Source of the DNA: Maylandia zebra
Lineage: Eukaryota > Chordata > Actinopteri > Cichliformes > Cichlidae
Direction of reading: 5' to 3'
NCBI RefSeq assembly: GCF_041146795.1
Contig: NC_135187.1
Span: forward strand, 20,308,056-20,372,055
Length of the DNA: 64,000 nt
Shown: in pieces, positions 30,200 to 43,816 of the stretch
How positions within the stretch are numbered: position 1 is the stretch's first letter
How the letters are laid out: every line of letters starts with the position of its first letter
The notes under the pieces: generated by a model
The model's database searches: none
Seen by the model: the letters and a program-made list of their open reading frames with translations, nothing else
What the model was told of the DNA's origin: nothing
Position numbers and translations under genes: made by a program

Positions 30200-33100
30200 G
30201 ATGAACATATACTTAAGTGAGAAGAGAAAAAACAATCAACAATCAATAAAATAAAATCTTAAAATGGGTCTCAAACCTGAGAGCTACAATTTTTTTCTCT
30301 TTTTGTTTCCATGCAGCATGTCGATTATTATAATATGTTGAATAATCTGTTATAGTCTAACCGGGTAGTTACAACATTACGATTTTTGGGAATTTGTATA
30401 AAAGCTCAGTTACACGAGTGGAAATGCAGCGTGTGTTTGCACATACAGGCCAGCATTTCACTATTCATCTGAAGTCAATTATACGGAGTCAGCAGCACTG
30501 GATCGAAATCTAAAATCAAAGATGCTTTTGGCACAGCTGTGACTTAATAGCCTATCCACTTAACAACAAAAACAGGCATGAATGGAAAGTCAGCTTTCAT
30601 ATAAATGTCTGTATTCATCATTTTAATTCACTAAAGACAGTATCATTTATAAAGTTGTGCAATCTTGTGCAATCAACCAGTGTGTGCAATTCACCCATTA
30701 AATTAAGAGTTAATTAGCTGAATTGGATGTGGAATAATTTGAGCTTAGTTTCGATTTGACCAGTACACATGTGCTGCTGGTTTTTCTTGGAAGGTCAACA
30801 GCCGTCAATTATCCCGCATTAGCCGGTAAACAGTGTTCACAAATGCCTCCATCGTGAGCAATCGTTGCCTATTAAACTGCCCCAACCTTATGTGAGACTC
30901 TTGGAGCTCAGCAGATGTTTTCCTCAGTCCAGCAGTCTCAGACCACAGGTATATAAATACAGTATAATTACTGGACCAGTCTGAGCACGGCGTGCCATGC
31001 CCTTTTTCTGGCAAACACACACACATATACACAAATCCCCTGTACACTTTAAGCAAGACCTACATATGGTTCACAAAATTCAAGCTACGTGATATTGGCT
31101 TGCTGTAGGGATCAGTTTTAGGGCCTTGATAACAAATTGAAGTGACATCCACTGCTGCTAGCCGCTGCTGTTTCTGCTGGTTCTCTCGATTTTTGTAACC
31201 TGGCACCTTGTACGATCGTGTTGGTTTGCGATATATCGATGCAGAAGCTCAGAGACTCACACTTTACAGGGGAGATGTTGCAACAGTTTGAAAAGATGAG
31301 ACTTTGTGGAAAATTCCTTCTGCTCATATACCAGCGCTGTGTCAGTGCTGCCTGATACCTGTCGCTCAGGAGAATACTGCAGCGAGTGTGTGCAGCATGC
31401 AAAGCGACGATTGCGGTGGGTATGCTGGGGCCCTTATCGCTCACTGTTTCCCAGGGTAGGGGATGTTGAGAGCAACGAGAGAGGAAACATAAGTGCAGCA
31501 AGCGGTGTTATGGGCCAAAAACCAAACTGACTGGAAACTACGCTGATAAATTCAGTCGGGCTTTAGTCCAGGTGTTCTCATTTCAAAGCACCTTGTGACT
31601 GGTTCTTTTCTTTAAAAGCTTTATATAAATAACTTGTGCTTAGTTACTTTTACTTATAGTGCTAGGTGGTTATAGTGACAGCTTCAGGTGATAATCGTAC
31701 ATATTGCACCTTTGAAGTGCCAGCGGAAAGAAAAACAAAATCTCAGCCTGTTGTTTAAAAAGCACATTTGTTCAGAATGATCATCTCTTTATTCTTATTT
31801 GATTTTATTTATTGCTGCTAAAGTTACTCTAACTTTAATGACCTCTTAACCTTTTTTTTTGAAAGTGCAGTCTGTATGTCTTTGATTTTGAGGCCAGTAG
31901 CTACAAAGGAAAATGTTCCCACACATGTACTGTACCACGAAAGAACTTTTTTATGCATCACCTTAGCGGTGTCTGTTCGCCTCGAGGTGTTGTAAACTCA
32001 TTCTCCCGTTCTAAGGAGGATTACCGACTCCACTTGACTTTGAAGCTGTAAGATTTCCAAAACATGGTTTGACTTCAAGGCTTCTCTGGGAGTTGAGGGG
32101 ATTTTAATGAGGGGATTTTAATGAGGGGATTTTCGGTTTGACCAGCTATGCAGGACTTGAGTGGTAGATGGTCAGTTTCTATAATCAGGTCATCTGTCAC
32201 ACTTTTTTTTAACCTGAACTACCTCACCCACATGACACTTGGGGTAGTAATAGAGGGCATAATGTGGGTCAGCAATAGTTGTGTTCGGAGATGTTTCTGT
32301 CAAGGATTTCAATACACAATGACACAAACTGAGACTGAATTTGCATGAATGGGTGACAGAAATGTGTCTGTTTCCTGCTTAATGCATGTTGGGATTAAAG
32401 CAATAATGCCACATTTAGATTACATTAAAGACTTGAAACACTAGGAAACAGCTTGACTTGCTCTGAAGCCTTTAAGGCGGTGACGTCCACTTATAAAGCT
32501 TTTAAAGCAGCTCTTTCTTCAGTTGTTTATCCTTATTAAGGCAAAGCTCTTGGCAAAAATACACATATCACATTTTTAGAATTGTACAGTTTTATAAATG
32601 CAGGTTTGATCTGGGTGTGGCTCACAAATAAAGGCTGTTACTTGTAAAATGTTTGAGATCCCCCGCCTCTTAGCACCATCTGAGTCATTGAACACCCATA
32701 ATTCAAGTGAGCCGAGAACACGGAGCTACATTGAAAACAGAGCAGCCGTCACCTCAGACCTGGTTTTCATTTTTAGCTATTTCTGTTCAATTGACCTCAA
32801 CATGCAAAAATAAGTAGCACACTACTGAGCTCATACTACTCAAACATCTAATTATTCTTGCTGTTGGTCCGTTTATAGGTTAGTTACCATATCAGAACCG
32901 AAAATAGAAGACAAATGCAAACATGAAACATGAGAGCACGAACAAGCTACGGCTCGTTTTCTTTCTCTGAATTGTTTCAGAAGAGGTTTTGCATTGTTCA
33001 AAGAGGCAGCCTGTGTTAGTTTTAGAGAATTAAAGAGAGAAGCATCAGGAGCACTAATGAAGACAACGAGCAAACAGCATTTTTTGGGGTCTATAGTTTT

Positions 33101-33425
33101 GCTTTTGGCCTTATTAACTTGTGAAATTAAGACAACCATGTATAATGGATTTTGTAAGTTCTATGATTTCTACTACTTGTCTCTTATGCAACTGCATAAG
33201 TACACATCTAAGCCTGAGTCCTGATCTCGTCAGGGTAATGGTACAGTAGTTCCTTACAGATCACTGTTATACACAAGGAAGCCATGAAAAGGAAAAAAGG
33301 AATCAAAAGAATTTCTTGGAAAAGTACAACTTCAGAATTGTCTAAATGATGCTAAACAAGTGGTTTTAGATTCCTGTGTTTCAGAGAAAGCTGGAACACT
33401 GAGTAAAATGGAAATATGAACAAAT
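30200..33425. other. Intergenic, no gene recognised
   Basis: The GC-richer block at about 31130-31540 is open on both strands (127 codons minus, 74 plus). It shows no recognised domain or splice partners and may be an old repeat. The rest shows nothing beyond the small tandem repeat at 32095-32133. Confidence 0.45.
32095..32133. repeat. Tandem repeat, 14-bp unit x 2.8
   Basis: GAGGGGATTTTAAT occurs at 32095-32108 and 32109-32122, then a partial GAGGGGATTTT at 32123-32133. Confidence 0.93.
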
Positions 33426-33429
33426 CGTT

Positions 33430-33625
33430 TAGACCCTGAAGGTGGCATTGTGGTTGTATCACAGCAAGAAGGTTCTTGGTTTGTAGGGAGGTTAGGTTAA
33501 CTGGTAATTTTAAACTGGCTGTAGGTGTAGATGTGAGTGTGAATGGCTGTAAATGTCTTCCTGTGTTATCACTGCGTTAGTGATAGACTTCTAACCCTAT
33601 CCAGGATACACTCTGCCACTAGCAC
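33430..33625 (+). mobile_element. Second copy of the SINE-like dispersed repeat (degraded)
   Basis: This has the same repeat body as 21480-21770 but on the opposite strand: 'cacagcaagaaggttcttgg' (33462-33481), 'ggttaggttaactggtaattttaaactg' (33490-33517) and 'gtgagtgtgaatggctgt' (33535-33552). The B-box position reads GGTTTGTAGGG and is degenerate. An internal deletion is likely. Confidence 0.55.
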
Positions 33626-33919
33626 AGCGTCTGTTGAGATAAAGTCATGTGAAAGTGAAAGACGCCTTTTCAGATCTAAGGTTTCCTTATTAGGACATTA
33701 AGAACTAATGTCCTAGAATAACACATGAAATTTTACACTGTCATTATACAGTGAGAAAGACTATTCATAACTAGAAAATACTGAAGACAGCTGTCAGTCG
33801 TCCCAGCAAATTCATCTCAAGGTCAGAGCGTGTCACGCTAAGAGAAGCTCCAACACACCTAAAATCTACATGTTTAATGTTAAACTTCATCACAATACGA
33901 TTAGAAAACGCCTGAACAA

Positions 33920-34545
33920 GTTTTGCTTGCTTGCAAGTGTTTGCAGAGGAAAGCATCTTCTCTCTTAAAAGAACCTGGCAGCAGTGCTTACATTTGCAAA
34001 ACTACATCTGAGCAAACCACAACACTTCTGGAGCAACGTCCTTTGGACAGACCAGACCAAAGTGGAGACCAAGTGTTTGGTCATAATGCACAGTGCTGCA
34101 TTAAGCAAAAGACAAACACAGAACATCAGTACAAAGATCAAGACATAAACGGTGAAGCACGGTGGTGGACGGGTGATAATTCGGGCACCTTGCTGTCACT
34201 GAATCAACCATGAACTGAAAAAGAAAAGAATCAAAGTGTTGCAATGACCCTGTCATAGTGCAGACCTCAACCCAATTGCTCAAACGCTGATGCGGGACCT
34301 TGACAGAGCTGCGCATAAACAAATGCCCACAAACCTCAAAAACTGAAGCAACGTTGTAAAGAACAACTGACCAAAATTATTTCTCAATGATGTGAGAGAC
34401 TGTCGAAGTCACACTGGAAATGATTTCTTTAACTTATTGCTGAGAAAAGTGGTTCTACGAGGTCCTGAATCATGCCACATACTTTGTCACACACTGCTTC
34501 TTCATCGTCTTTTTTGTTCAATAAATAACATAATATATAATAAAG
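33920..34545 (+). mobile_element. Degraded Tc1-like DNA transposon (copy 2), C-terminal half
   Basis: The plus strand carries transposase DDE-domain remnants in order: 'gaccaaagtggagacc' (34056), 'aagcacggtggtggacgggtgat' (34156-34178), 'aagaatcaaagtgttgcaatg' (34227-34247), 'cctcaacccaatt' (34266) and 'tgcataaacaaatgccc' (34312-34328). It ends with a 'gttcaataaataac' type terminus near 34530. The order matches a Tc1-family element different from copy 1. The frame is broken and an internal stretch is deleted. Confidence 0.85.
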
Positions 34546-36150
34546 TTTGTATTTAAATAATTTCGAGAGGGACCAGAGGATTATTTTGTTTTATTAACCA
34601 TGGAATTGAAAGAGGGTGCACGTTCTTTCCTCACATGACTGTAGCCTCAGTAGCTTTGCTATAGTTCACTGATAGAAATCACTGATAAAAGCCTGACTTT
34701 AAAATGCAGAATCTAAACCTAGTGGAAAACCTCAGCATGGCTCTGTCTGTGTTTTATATGCAGGTGTGGTTTATATATGTAATTTTCTTTCTTTTTCTGG
34801 TACATTTTTAGCTGACCTTTATGGATGGAGCAAAAGCTGCGTTCGCTGAAAATGGTTCCTAAAAGTGACCATGAACCCACACAGTGTCTACTTTAATTGA
34901 CTGCCACCTAAAGGCAATAATTAATATCAGCACTAGTTTCTCACAGTGTTGAATTCCCCCATCATTACTCATGAAAGATTTTACCTCACAGCTTTCAAAG
35001 AGGAAAAAAAGACAAAGGTAATGTCTTAGGAAACGAAAGAAATGAAAAGATACACAATCTTAGATGATGGGGAAAAAACCTTTGATAACAACTGAAATTG
35101 GAGGTTGGAGGTTAACGGGCTTCAGCCCTGCTTCAGCAGGAGTAAGGATGAGAAGGTGGGGAGACCAGCAGAGATGAAAAGTAAAGAGAAGCTGAGTTTT
35201 AGAGTAAGGAAAGAAGAGAGAGACAGAGTGCATTGTGCTGTGGATGGGGCGGGTCATCCTGGTCAGGGCAAAGAGGAAAGCCTGCTCAGATCAGTCCAGA
35301 AGCTGACAGCTCTCTGACAGGGATTAGACGACTGCCTGTAAATAATAGGGGTTCAGACCTGGGGCACTTTGCTCTTTGACAAAGTGTTCATTTCTCATCC
35401 ATCACTCTTTCCTTCTCTCTGTTGCCTGTGGGGTCGAATTCTCACAGACGTTTGGTTATTCTGGGTGAGACTCAGCAGACTAAAAGCAAAAGGTGCTGTG
35501 GTAAAAGGTGCAGCATTACTCAAATACAAGAGAGTTTCCATATGGCGCATTTGGTGCTCACCTGCATCTCCTCAATGTGACACATTCAAATTTCCAGAAA
35601 AATGAAAGGAAAGCAAAGTAGCAGACTGTGAGATAGATGACATCATTTGATTTAAACTAAACATCTGGAGGCCAGGCACAGTCGGAGCCTTAAAATAGAC
35701 ACAATGGGCGAGAGGTAGGCGACCTGCTGTAGTTACAGTGGTGTTAAAAGAAAATGCTCTCATGCAATGACAGGCGCATGATAAATAATTCCAAATATGT
35801 TTGCTGAAGTAAATAAGTTCAGAGGAAGCCAAATCGGGAGCATTACACAAAGTCCAGGCCTCAGTGTAAACTACATGATTGTATTTGTAATGTCTGTGTA
35901 TGTGAGGCCTATCTTAATAGGAGACTCACATGCAACAAAGACAGTAACTTGAATCTCTATTTTGCATGTGCAGAATGACCCATTAACTACACTGAAATCC
36001 TCAAAGGAACTTATTATGACTTGTGGAGTAGAGGGCAATGATTCTGTAGCCTACGTAAGCATACGCGCACTGCTTTCAGACTGACTTGGAAATATCTGGA
36101 GCCTTTAAATTAAGCAGCAGTAATAGGAGTGTCAGAGTCCTTCCAGAGAC
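34546..36150. other. Intergenic/upstream of ccn4
   Basis: No gene recognised. The GC content rises from about 36110 to 36420. That segment would contain the ccn4 promoter and 5' UTR; no TATA box was identified. Confidence 0.4.
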
Positions 36151-36418
36151 TATTCCAGACACGCCCTAACCACCACAGCTGCCAGCGCTCTGGAGAAGAG
36201 GAGGTTCGGGTGAAAGTGGAGCTGAGGGGAAGAGAGGAAACCTGAGGGCAGGCTATGCGGGTCCGGACTCTTATTAACAGGCTGTCAGCGCAAACCGAAG
36301 GGCGCCGAGATGTCAGCGAGGGGACGAGGATGTAGCACACCTGAGGAGAGCGGCGTGTGGCGCGTTTGAGAGACGGAACTAATTCTGGATTCAATGCGTG
36401 TGCAGTTCCTCACCAGTG

Positions 36419-36717
36419 ATGAGTTGGCTCCTGTTGTGGATTGTAACAGCAGCCGGGATTCAAGAGGTGGGATGGAGGACAGATTTCCCAAAGTACCTTT
36501 TTGTCTTTTGTTTTTCTTTCTTTCTTTTAACGTCCAGGTTGCATGTAACTCAGACGTTTAATGCAAGTTGCAGAAGACATAGGGGGTTATTTTAAAGTTA
36601 GTAAGGTAGGCTGAGATACACTATACGACAAGCTCATTTAAACGTAATAAACGAAATCAGTGTTTCCTCCGTTTTAGCCCCCCCCCCCCCCCCCCCATTT
36701 ATTCGTCAGGTTATGGC

Positions 36718-36753
<36 letters not shown>

Positions 36754-39700
36754 TAGTTTTTTTAACCTTTGGCTGAATAAATATTTCCATTAAAATCTGC
36801 TTAAAAACTGATTGTTGTCCTTTATTATCCTATTATCCTTTATTTATTATTATCCGTTATCTGGCTTTAATTTTGCACTGTGGGATGCTCAAAGTTGTGT
36901 CTAGGCTCGTTCGGTTATATTTTAGTGCCACCTGGTGGATATTTGGGGGTACTCATGTGCTTTCTTGTATCCCACTGCCTCCTCAGAGCCTTTCTACTCA
37001 TAAAGACATCAGTTTGTGGTCTAACCTCAGAAACTGAGTGTTTAAATTAATGATATTTTGTGTTAAACACGTTAAACACGGCGATATTCTTAGTTTTTGT
37101 AAGATTTGGGTTATTCAGCATCAATGTCAAATATACCCCTAAACAGTGTGGTTGTGAATAGTCAGTATTAAATATATTCTCATTATTGCATAATAAACTC
37201 ATGTGGTTTGGAGGGAAATAACAACAACGCCTGAGTGACAGTTTCCCCTGGGAAAAGTCCTTTCTCCTCTGCTCTGAGGAAGGGTAAATCAAGCCAACAC
37301 CTCCCCGCGGGTCATCTGACCTGACTGCAGGCTGACAGGAAGAAGAGATTAAACCAGGAGTGGAGCCAGGGTCATCAGCACTTGTAATCTCTTTGTAACC
37401 AGCTGCCACAAAAATATGACAAGTATTTGAGGTCACGTTAGAAAGCATTTAAAAAGGGGGAAAAAAGATGATGATGATAACCACAAATAGCTCACTAAAT
37501 AATCTCTCTGTCTTGGTATTGTTAAATGTCCTACATGCAAAATGTGTTCATCAGAGATAAATGATTTCAATAAGATGTTTGTATCAATCCCAGCCCAGCT
37601 TTTATAATTAATTTATGAAGCACTCACATCTTGATTTCCATGATCTCCTTTTTCTGTGTCAGGGTGATGATTTCCTTAGCGGGAACAATATGTATGCCAC
37701 TTTGCAAATTAGCCTCATGGCTGCAGAATAAATTAAGTCTTTTGATAAAACAGCTTTGTGGCACGACTGTGACTAAAAGTCGTTCATCTGCATTATCTTT
37801 AATATGACCATAATTCTACTGAAGTGCTGAGAACAAGCCGAGGAAAACGGATCCACCGTGCTTAAGATGATTAAGCATCTTTTCGCACAGTTAACCGCGG
37901 ACAGAGTGTGCACGCACGTGTATCTTTCAAGCTCCCCATTTAAGAGCTCTGCTATAAGTATTTATGGCTGTAGAGACAATACTGGAGCTAATTTTATATG
38001 TTTCACTTCTCGCCCAGCCCCGACCACATACTGTACTTTTAATTAGGATGGACACGGTATCTGCTTCAGCTGAAGTCTTATTCATAAAGAGCCTTTGTGG
38101 TTTATTATTGCTACAAAACTGACTCATCTGCGTTTGAAGTTTTGCTCGATTTGCATCATAAATGCAACATGACTTCACTTTCCCTGAGAGGGAAGTTTCG
38201 GTTTCTGTCACACGAAGTAACAACCTGGAGATCATTTCCTGCTCCTTTCTCAAGCACACCATGCTCTCAAAACAAAAAGAATTCAGTTCAGACTCAACCA
38301 TTTATTATTTTTTACAAAAAACAATAACAAAAAACATTCACATTCCCAAACTTTCATCAGTTGAGGCTCATGCATTCTCTGTCCAAAGCTAACCTCTAAG
38401 CTCTGGGCTGTCAATGTGCCTTATGTGCAGCGTTGCTGTGAGAACATCTGCTTTTAAGAGCTGCAAAGCTCTTTACTGTGTGATCTTGGCTACACAGAGC
38501 AGATTGTAAGAGTCATAATGCCAAGGGAGATGAAATTCATTTCATTGGCAGGATTTTTATAACTGTAAGTAGCACAGTTCTTGTTTGAAATATGGCAACG
38601 GAAACCAGTGTTAATACATAAGACACCAGGGCGCGATGGTGATTTAATAAGATTATCTCCACTGGGTGTAATTCATTTATATAGTCTTATTTAATTTATT
38701 GCACAGCACGAACACATGTTAGCACTGAAGCAGAAGTGTACAAGTAAGGGATTTTAAACCTTTCAAGTCCATTACTTGCTGAGACATGGTTACCAAAGAG
38801 GGCTAGATGAAAAAAAAAAATCATGATTAAGGGCATTAAAAATATTGCCCCCACACAAGGGGTCAAATACCTTTTGTGCAATAAAAAAAAATTCCGGACA
38901 AACAGGTTGAAAGAGTAGTTGCAGATGACTTATTTTGTGCAATCACTGTAACAAAGGCTCAGGCTTGATGATGTGACATAAGCTGTACGCATGATGTGAA
39001 AGCTATTGGACATATTAGATTAATAAAATATAGAGTATATGAACTGGGAATCTCATTTTCTTTCCCCTTTCCTCTCTGCAGGCCTACTCCCTGAATTCCA
39101 CCACCATGCTGCCTGCCACAGCTGTCACATCCCCATTTGTAGACCTGTACAACCGCACACAGTACTGCAAGTGGCCCTGCGAGTGTCCAGAGACCCCCCC
39201 TAAGTGCCCGCCAGGTGTAAGCCTCCTCATGGATGGCTGCGACTGCTGCAAGACCTGCGCCCGGCAGGTGGGCGAGGTGTGCAACGAGGCAGACATGTGT
39301 GACTACCACAAGGGACTGTACTGCGACTACAGCTCAGACAAGCCTAGGTACGAAAAAGGAGTGTGTGCATGTAAGTGTCACTCACCAAAACAAACTACCG
39401 CTGTACACCGCATCAAAAGTTCATTTTTGTAATGTTGCAAGTCACGTTCATTGTCCAAACTGCACACAAACTGCAGCACAGCACAGACTTGAGTAGAGAA
39501 TATTAGAAAAAGCTATTTTTGGTTTGGTTTCATGGCACAGGCAGCATGTGCACATTATTCAACAAAGAGCACAGAGCACACATGGAAGAGAATTACTGAC
39601 CTCAGTCTAGGGACATATCTGCAAGTTTTATATCCAAGTCTCCAACATGCAAATAACTTTTTGTGTTATTCATGTTTTCATGTTTTCATTTTATTATTTT

Positions 39701-42179
39701 GCCTTTGTTCTACATCCTTGCAGACTGTGCAGACTTAATCGTTGCCTGTCGAGATCAAATCTATCCCAGATATTGCACAGCACTAGCTTCTAATGTAATT
39801 ATTGCATTACATGTTTTTTGTATTTTCACTCACACCATTTTTTCCCCTTTTTTAATTATTCTCTTTTGTTCATTCGCTGCTTGTTGTGCTCACTTTTAAG
39901 GACTTTATTTTTTGGAATAAGCTGTGGAGAAATGAAATACTTACCTCCCACTAAATGATGTCTGCTGCTAAAAAAATAGTAAAAACAGACCTATGGTGTC
40001 ACAGATTTTCCATCTCTAATAGAAGGTTCATTTAAAACCTACCTACACATGATCTGATGACAGTTTGAAGATGGAATAAGAAAATAAAAAATGGAGACTA
40101 ATATAACAGTTTTCAAACATTTCTGAAGTGCAAAATGTTTCATTTATCGATTGCTTTTATTTTCCAAGCTCTGCAAGACAAATGTCCTCCTAATAATGGC
40201 GGACGCAGTTCAGCAGCAACGCACAAGTCCAAGCTTTTGTGTGTTTGCCCTGCTTTTATAATATATTCCTGCTTGTCATCCCTCTCTGGCAGACATGGTG
40301 GGAATCGGCTGCGAGCACAATGGCGTGATCTACCGTAACGGGGAGAGTTTCCAGCCCAACTGTAAATACCAGTGCGTGTGTGTTAACGGTGCTATTGGCT
40401 GTGTGGGGCTGTGCACAGAGTCTCAGCCTCCCCGTGTTTGGTGCCAGACCCCACGACGAATCAAAGTCCGGGGACAGTGCTGCGAGCAGTGGATCTGTGA
40501 CGAGCCCAGGAGAGGGCGCAAGACAGCGCTGCGACATGCAGTCGAGGGTAGGAAGCTTTGGATAAAAAATATTGTATGTTTTAACCCCTAAATCTAATGT
40601 TCAGAGTTGATGGCTGAGAGGTCATTTAAATGGAAGGGAATGCTTCAAGTACAAATATAGTGAACAAATTACTAGGAAGCCCTCAGTATTCTTAAAAATG
40701 TGAGGATTTTACATGACTAATTGGAGCTCTCTTGGGCAGTATTGTTTGCACAGAAATGTAGACATACATACAGTACACCGTGAATATTTCTGATATTGAG
40801 TGGTGTTATTTACACCAGTATAAATCTTTAGAAGTAACAGAATCTGCTCTGTTTGAAACTGCATCTCACAAAGTAGCTGTGCAAGTAAAGCTGGTAGTCC
40901 AGACGCATCGTGAAGTATGTGTTTGTCGTAAGCGTGTGAGTGACAAATCGATCCTTTCCTGTGGAAGCCAGTGGAGGCAAGAATGTGAATGAAGATCTCT
41001 TTGTGCTGCATAAGGAAACAAATTAGATCCAGACTTCTAGGCAGACACAATTTAACAATTTGGATTCAAAACAGATGCGACACGAGGGGAGACAGTCATA
41101 CTGTGCTTCTCGTGTTCTCTCCGACATTACATGTGCAGGATCTGAATGATCTGAATGTTAAACAAGTATATTCATGTTGCTAAAAGACAACTTTAAAACA
41201 AGAGGATATGTGATTGGTTGATTGAGTGGAATTGTTCTCCTGAAATTCCTTAATTGATCCGTTTATTTATTGATCCAGTTATTATAAAGCTGACTCCTGT
41301 TACATCTTTTATCACTGCTCTGTATTATGCTGGGGTCTGCCGGGGAGCCATGCTGCTAAATTTAACTGCAGCTGGAAAAACAATCCTTGTTTTGACTTTT
41401 TTTTTTGGTCTCTAATAACCAAACAATTGGTTGAAATATTGTGAATTTTTAATTTCATTAAAACTTTAATTAAAACTGTCTATATTTAACTCTTGGTTTG
41501 CCAAATGGAGTAGAGTTGTCGCGACCTGGAGCACTTTGACAATGAAATGGCGCTGAACGTAATTTAGTTGCACACCTCTCTGTCTATGCTGCTGTCTAGT
41601 TTTCCCAGCCGAGACCACGAGCTGGCACAAAAACTGCATTACCCAGACTACCTCATGGAGCCCGTGCTCAAAGACCTGCGGCCGCGGCCTGTCCATGAGG
41701 ATCTCCAATGCCAATGAGCGATGCGAGCTGTTTAAAGAGTCTCGTCTCTGTAACCTGCGGCCGTGCGAGGTCGACATCACCAAACACATCAAGGTAGTAG
41801 TCTCACAAACACGTACAATAACTGATCAAACTGAAATGGTTTTTATATTTAAAATCTTCCTGTTTCTTTGCTCCCTCAGCCAGGGAAGAAATGTCTTAAT
41901 ATCTACAGGGAAGATCAGCCAACAAACCTCACCATCTCCGGCTGCACCAGCAAGAAAGCGTACCGGCCCAAATACTGCGGCGTCTGCACCGACGAACGCT
42001 GCTGCATCCCCTACAAATCCAAAACCATTGACGTGGAGTTTGAGTGTCCCAACGGGACGGGATTCACCTGGAAGATGTTGTGGGTTCAGGCCTGCTTCTG
42101 CAACCTCAGCTGCAGAAGCCCCAATGACATCTTTGCTGACCTGGAGAATTATTACGGTTATCCAGAGGTTATGAACTAA
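36419..42179 (+). CDS. ccn4: CCN family member 4 / WNT1-inducible signalling pathway protein 1 (secreted), complete, 5 exons
   Basis: Exons are 36419-36466, 39082-39370, 40293-40547, 41609-41793 and 41880-42179. The 1077 nt give 358 aa (human about 367). Exon 1 encodes the hydrophobic signal peptide ([13 protein letters not shown]). Domains follow one per exon: IGFBP-like (residues about 45-111, 12 Cys, CKWPCEC and DGCDCCKTC), VWC (about 117-185, 10 Cys, [11 protein letters not shown]), TSP1 (about 207-251, 6 Cys, [11 protein letters not shown]) and the C-terminal cystine knot (about 264-340, 10 Cys, [19 protein letters not shown]). The 38 cysteines equal the canonical CCN number. NST and NRT sequons lie before the IGFBP domain. 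CCN4 is a matricellular Wnt/beta-catenin target that binds integrins and decorin (family knowledge). An upstream ATG at 36394 is out of frame. Its order relative to sla and ndrg1 supports CCN4 over other CCN members. Confidence 0.95.
36678..36743. repeat. Poly-C and poly-A runs in ccn4 intron 1
   Basis: Nineteen C residues (36678-36696) are followed 21 bases later by about 26 A residues (36718-36743). Both lie about 200 bases after exon 1. The lengths may be assembly-sensitive. Confidence 0.93.
36744..39081 (+). other. ccn4 intron 1, remainder
   Basis: Noncoding. A minus-strand open frame of 133 codons at 37047-37448 has no recognisable content. A possible transposon-tail sequence with an A-run lies at about 38810-38890. 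Nothing else is supported. Confidence 0.5.
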
Positions 42180-42710
42180 GAAGCGACCTGTCGGTTTGTC
42201 CCATCTGTAAAGAGCTTTAGAACTTTTTCCTGACTTTCATTTCCTATGCAGTTTTTTCCTTTCCTTTTTTAGTCCAATCATGTACAAGGGATTTTGTTCT
42301 GTTTTCTTTTTCCTATTGGAAAAATCTGTAAATATCACATATGTGTATTCATAAAGCATGGTGTGCTTTTGAAGACTATTTAAAGAAGTGTTTGCAAATG
42401 AAAATATTCAACAACGCATGTGAAATACTGAAGGTTTAATTTATTTATGAGGCTTTTGGCATATGTACTGGCATGCTATGTTTTTTGGACGACGTCTCAC
42501 AAGGACATTGCTTGCCTGCCTTTAAACTCCCATATCAACGGAGGTTGTAGGTTTTTCTTCATCTATTTCATTAAATTCTCCCTATAAGTGTTAAGAGATG
42601 AACAAAGATCCCCAAGACTACATATTCATATGAAATAAGGATAATCAGGGAAGCTGTTACACATTTTTTTTGTCATTTTTTAATAAATACAAACGGTTAT
42701 GTCATTTTAA
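42180..42710 (+). other. ccn4: ccn4 3' UTR
   Basis: This AT-rich segment follows the TAA stop. It contains AU-rich TTTATTTAT near 42438-42446, consistent with mRNA instability control. The first well-placed AATAAA is at 42682-42687. The 3' limit is approximate. Confidence 0.6.
42682..42687 (+). promoter_or_regulatory. ccn4: Probable ccn4 polyadenylation signal AATAAA
   Basis: Canonical hexamer about 500 bases after the stop codon. It is followed by T/G-rich sequence from 42696 (ttatgtcattttaatgctttt). Confidence 0.55.
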
Positions 42711-43816
42711 TGCTTTTCTACAGCATTAGAAGGTTGTGTATTTACAAAGCTGTATGTACGTGTTCTACAGAGCCAAATGTTTTTGTAGTGCAAGTAAAAT
42801 ACAGAAGAAAGAGTAGAAAGTATCAGGTAAGTTCTATGGCTATCCTCGTGTTTACATGTGGACCTCTCTTTTATCACTCACTCAAGAATCCACACACAGG
42901 AGCAGCACAATCTAACAAAGGTGAACAATTTCATGGCACATTGATTGCATAGAAATCATCATAAAAATCATTAAGAGAGAACCGTTTTTGATCCATTAAT
43001 AAACCATGTGATCCTGAAGCTTTAGCATTGGTTTTTCAGTGTTTTGATTGACGACAAAGCATACAATTTAGATTAATTTTAAATTCACCTGCAAACTGCT
43101 ATTTCAACAATCTTTTGGGGGAAAGAAAATTCACAGGGGGGGAAATAAATGACATTTGCAAGGTCAAACAATTTGCTGTGCATGATATACTTTAAGTCTG
43201 CCCTTTCAATTTTCAAAGATATACGTGTAGTGCCTCCCCATTCACTCTCCACATCTACAAGTCTGCTCCTACATACGAACAATAACTCATACATGAAAAA
43301 TAAACGGATAAATGATCGAACAATTACAGTGAGAACAGGAAACACATTTACAGTCGGGTAAATTTGAGAAAGCTGCGTCAGTAGGGTAAAAATGGACCAA
43401 AAAAAAATGAGGTTGGAGGGAAAGATGAAGGGGAGGTTGTTTTTTTTTTGTATGCGAGATTATGAGGGATATATTACAAGCTGGTGTACTCTTAGCCACA
43501 GCTTTCTCCGACATTCTCTGCTTCGATGTCCCCAAATGCTGCGTTGCCTCCAATTACACTGTGGCCCCAAACATTTTCTGCTTGCAATCAATAAACACGA
43601 CCTCAACTTCTTACTCAAACATATTTCCAAACTAGGGCAACTCATCTGCACTGAGAAATCTGCAGGTGAGTGTGTATTGTGCGTTTTTTTATTTCTTTTT
43701 TTCCCCTCTCTTTTAAACAATTCCAGGTTGATGGGCCAGGTGTGAATTAGAGGTAGCGCAGCAGAGACTGAAGGGGATCCTTGAGAGGTTTGGATGTCTG
43801 CTGAGTGGAGGGTTAT
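42711..43816 (-). other. ndrg1: Tail-to-tail gap; probable ndrg1 3' UTR
   Basis: ccn4 (plus) and ndrg1 (minus) converge with 1.6 kb between their stop codons. On the minus strand an AATAAA occurs at about 43688-43693, about 125 bases after the ndrg1 stop. The ndrg1 3' UTR in other vertebrates is longer, so the true site is unsure. No further exon was seen. Confidence 0.45.

Noticed and set aside
31118..31501. 127-codon minus-strand open frame in a GC-richer block
   Set aside because: Both strands are open and no family is recognised; more likely an old repeat than a gene.
36394..36396. Upstream ATG as ccn4 start
   Set aside because: Out of frame with the signal peptide and the exon 2 junction; ATG at 36419 gives the signal peptide and correct phase.
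38670..38950. Possible transposon tail in ccn4 intron 1
   Set aside because: Some phrases resemble fish repeat ends, but no inverted repeats or coding remnants could be shown.
41695..42174. 159-codon plus-strand open frame across ccn4 exons 4 and 5
   Set aside because: Runs through an intron and reads exon 5 in the wrong frame; the spliced CCN4 frame explains both exons.
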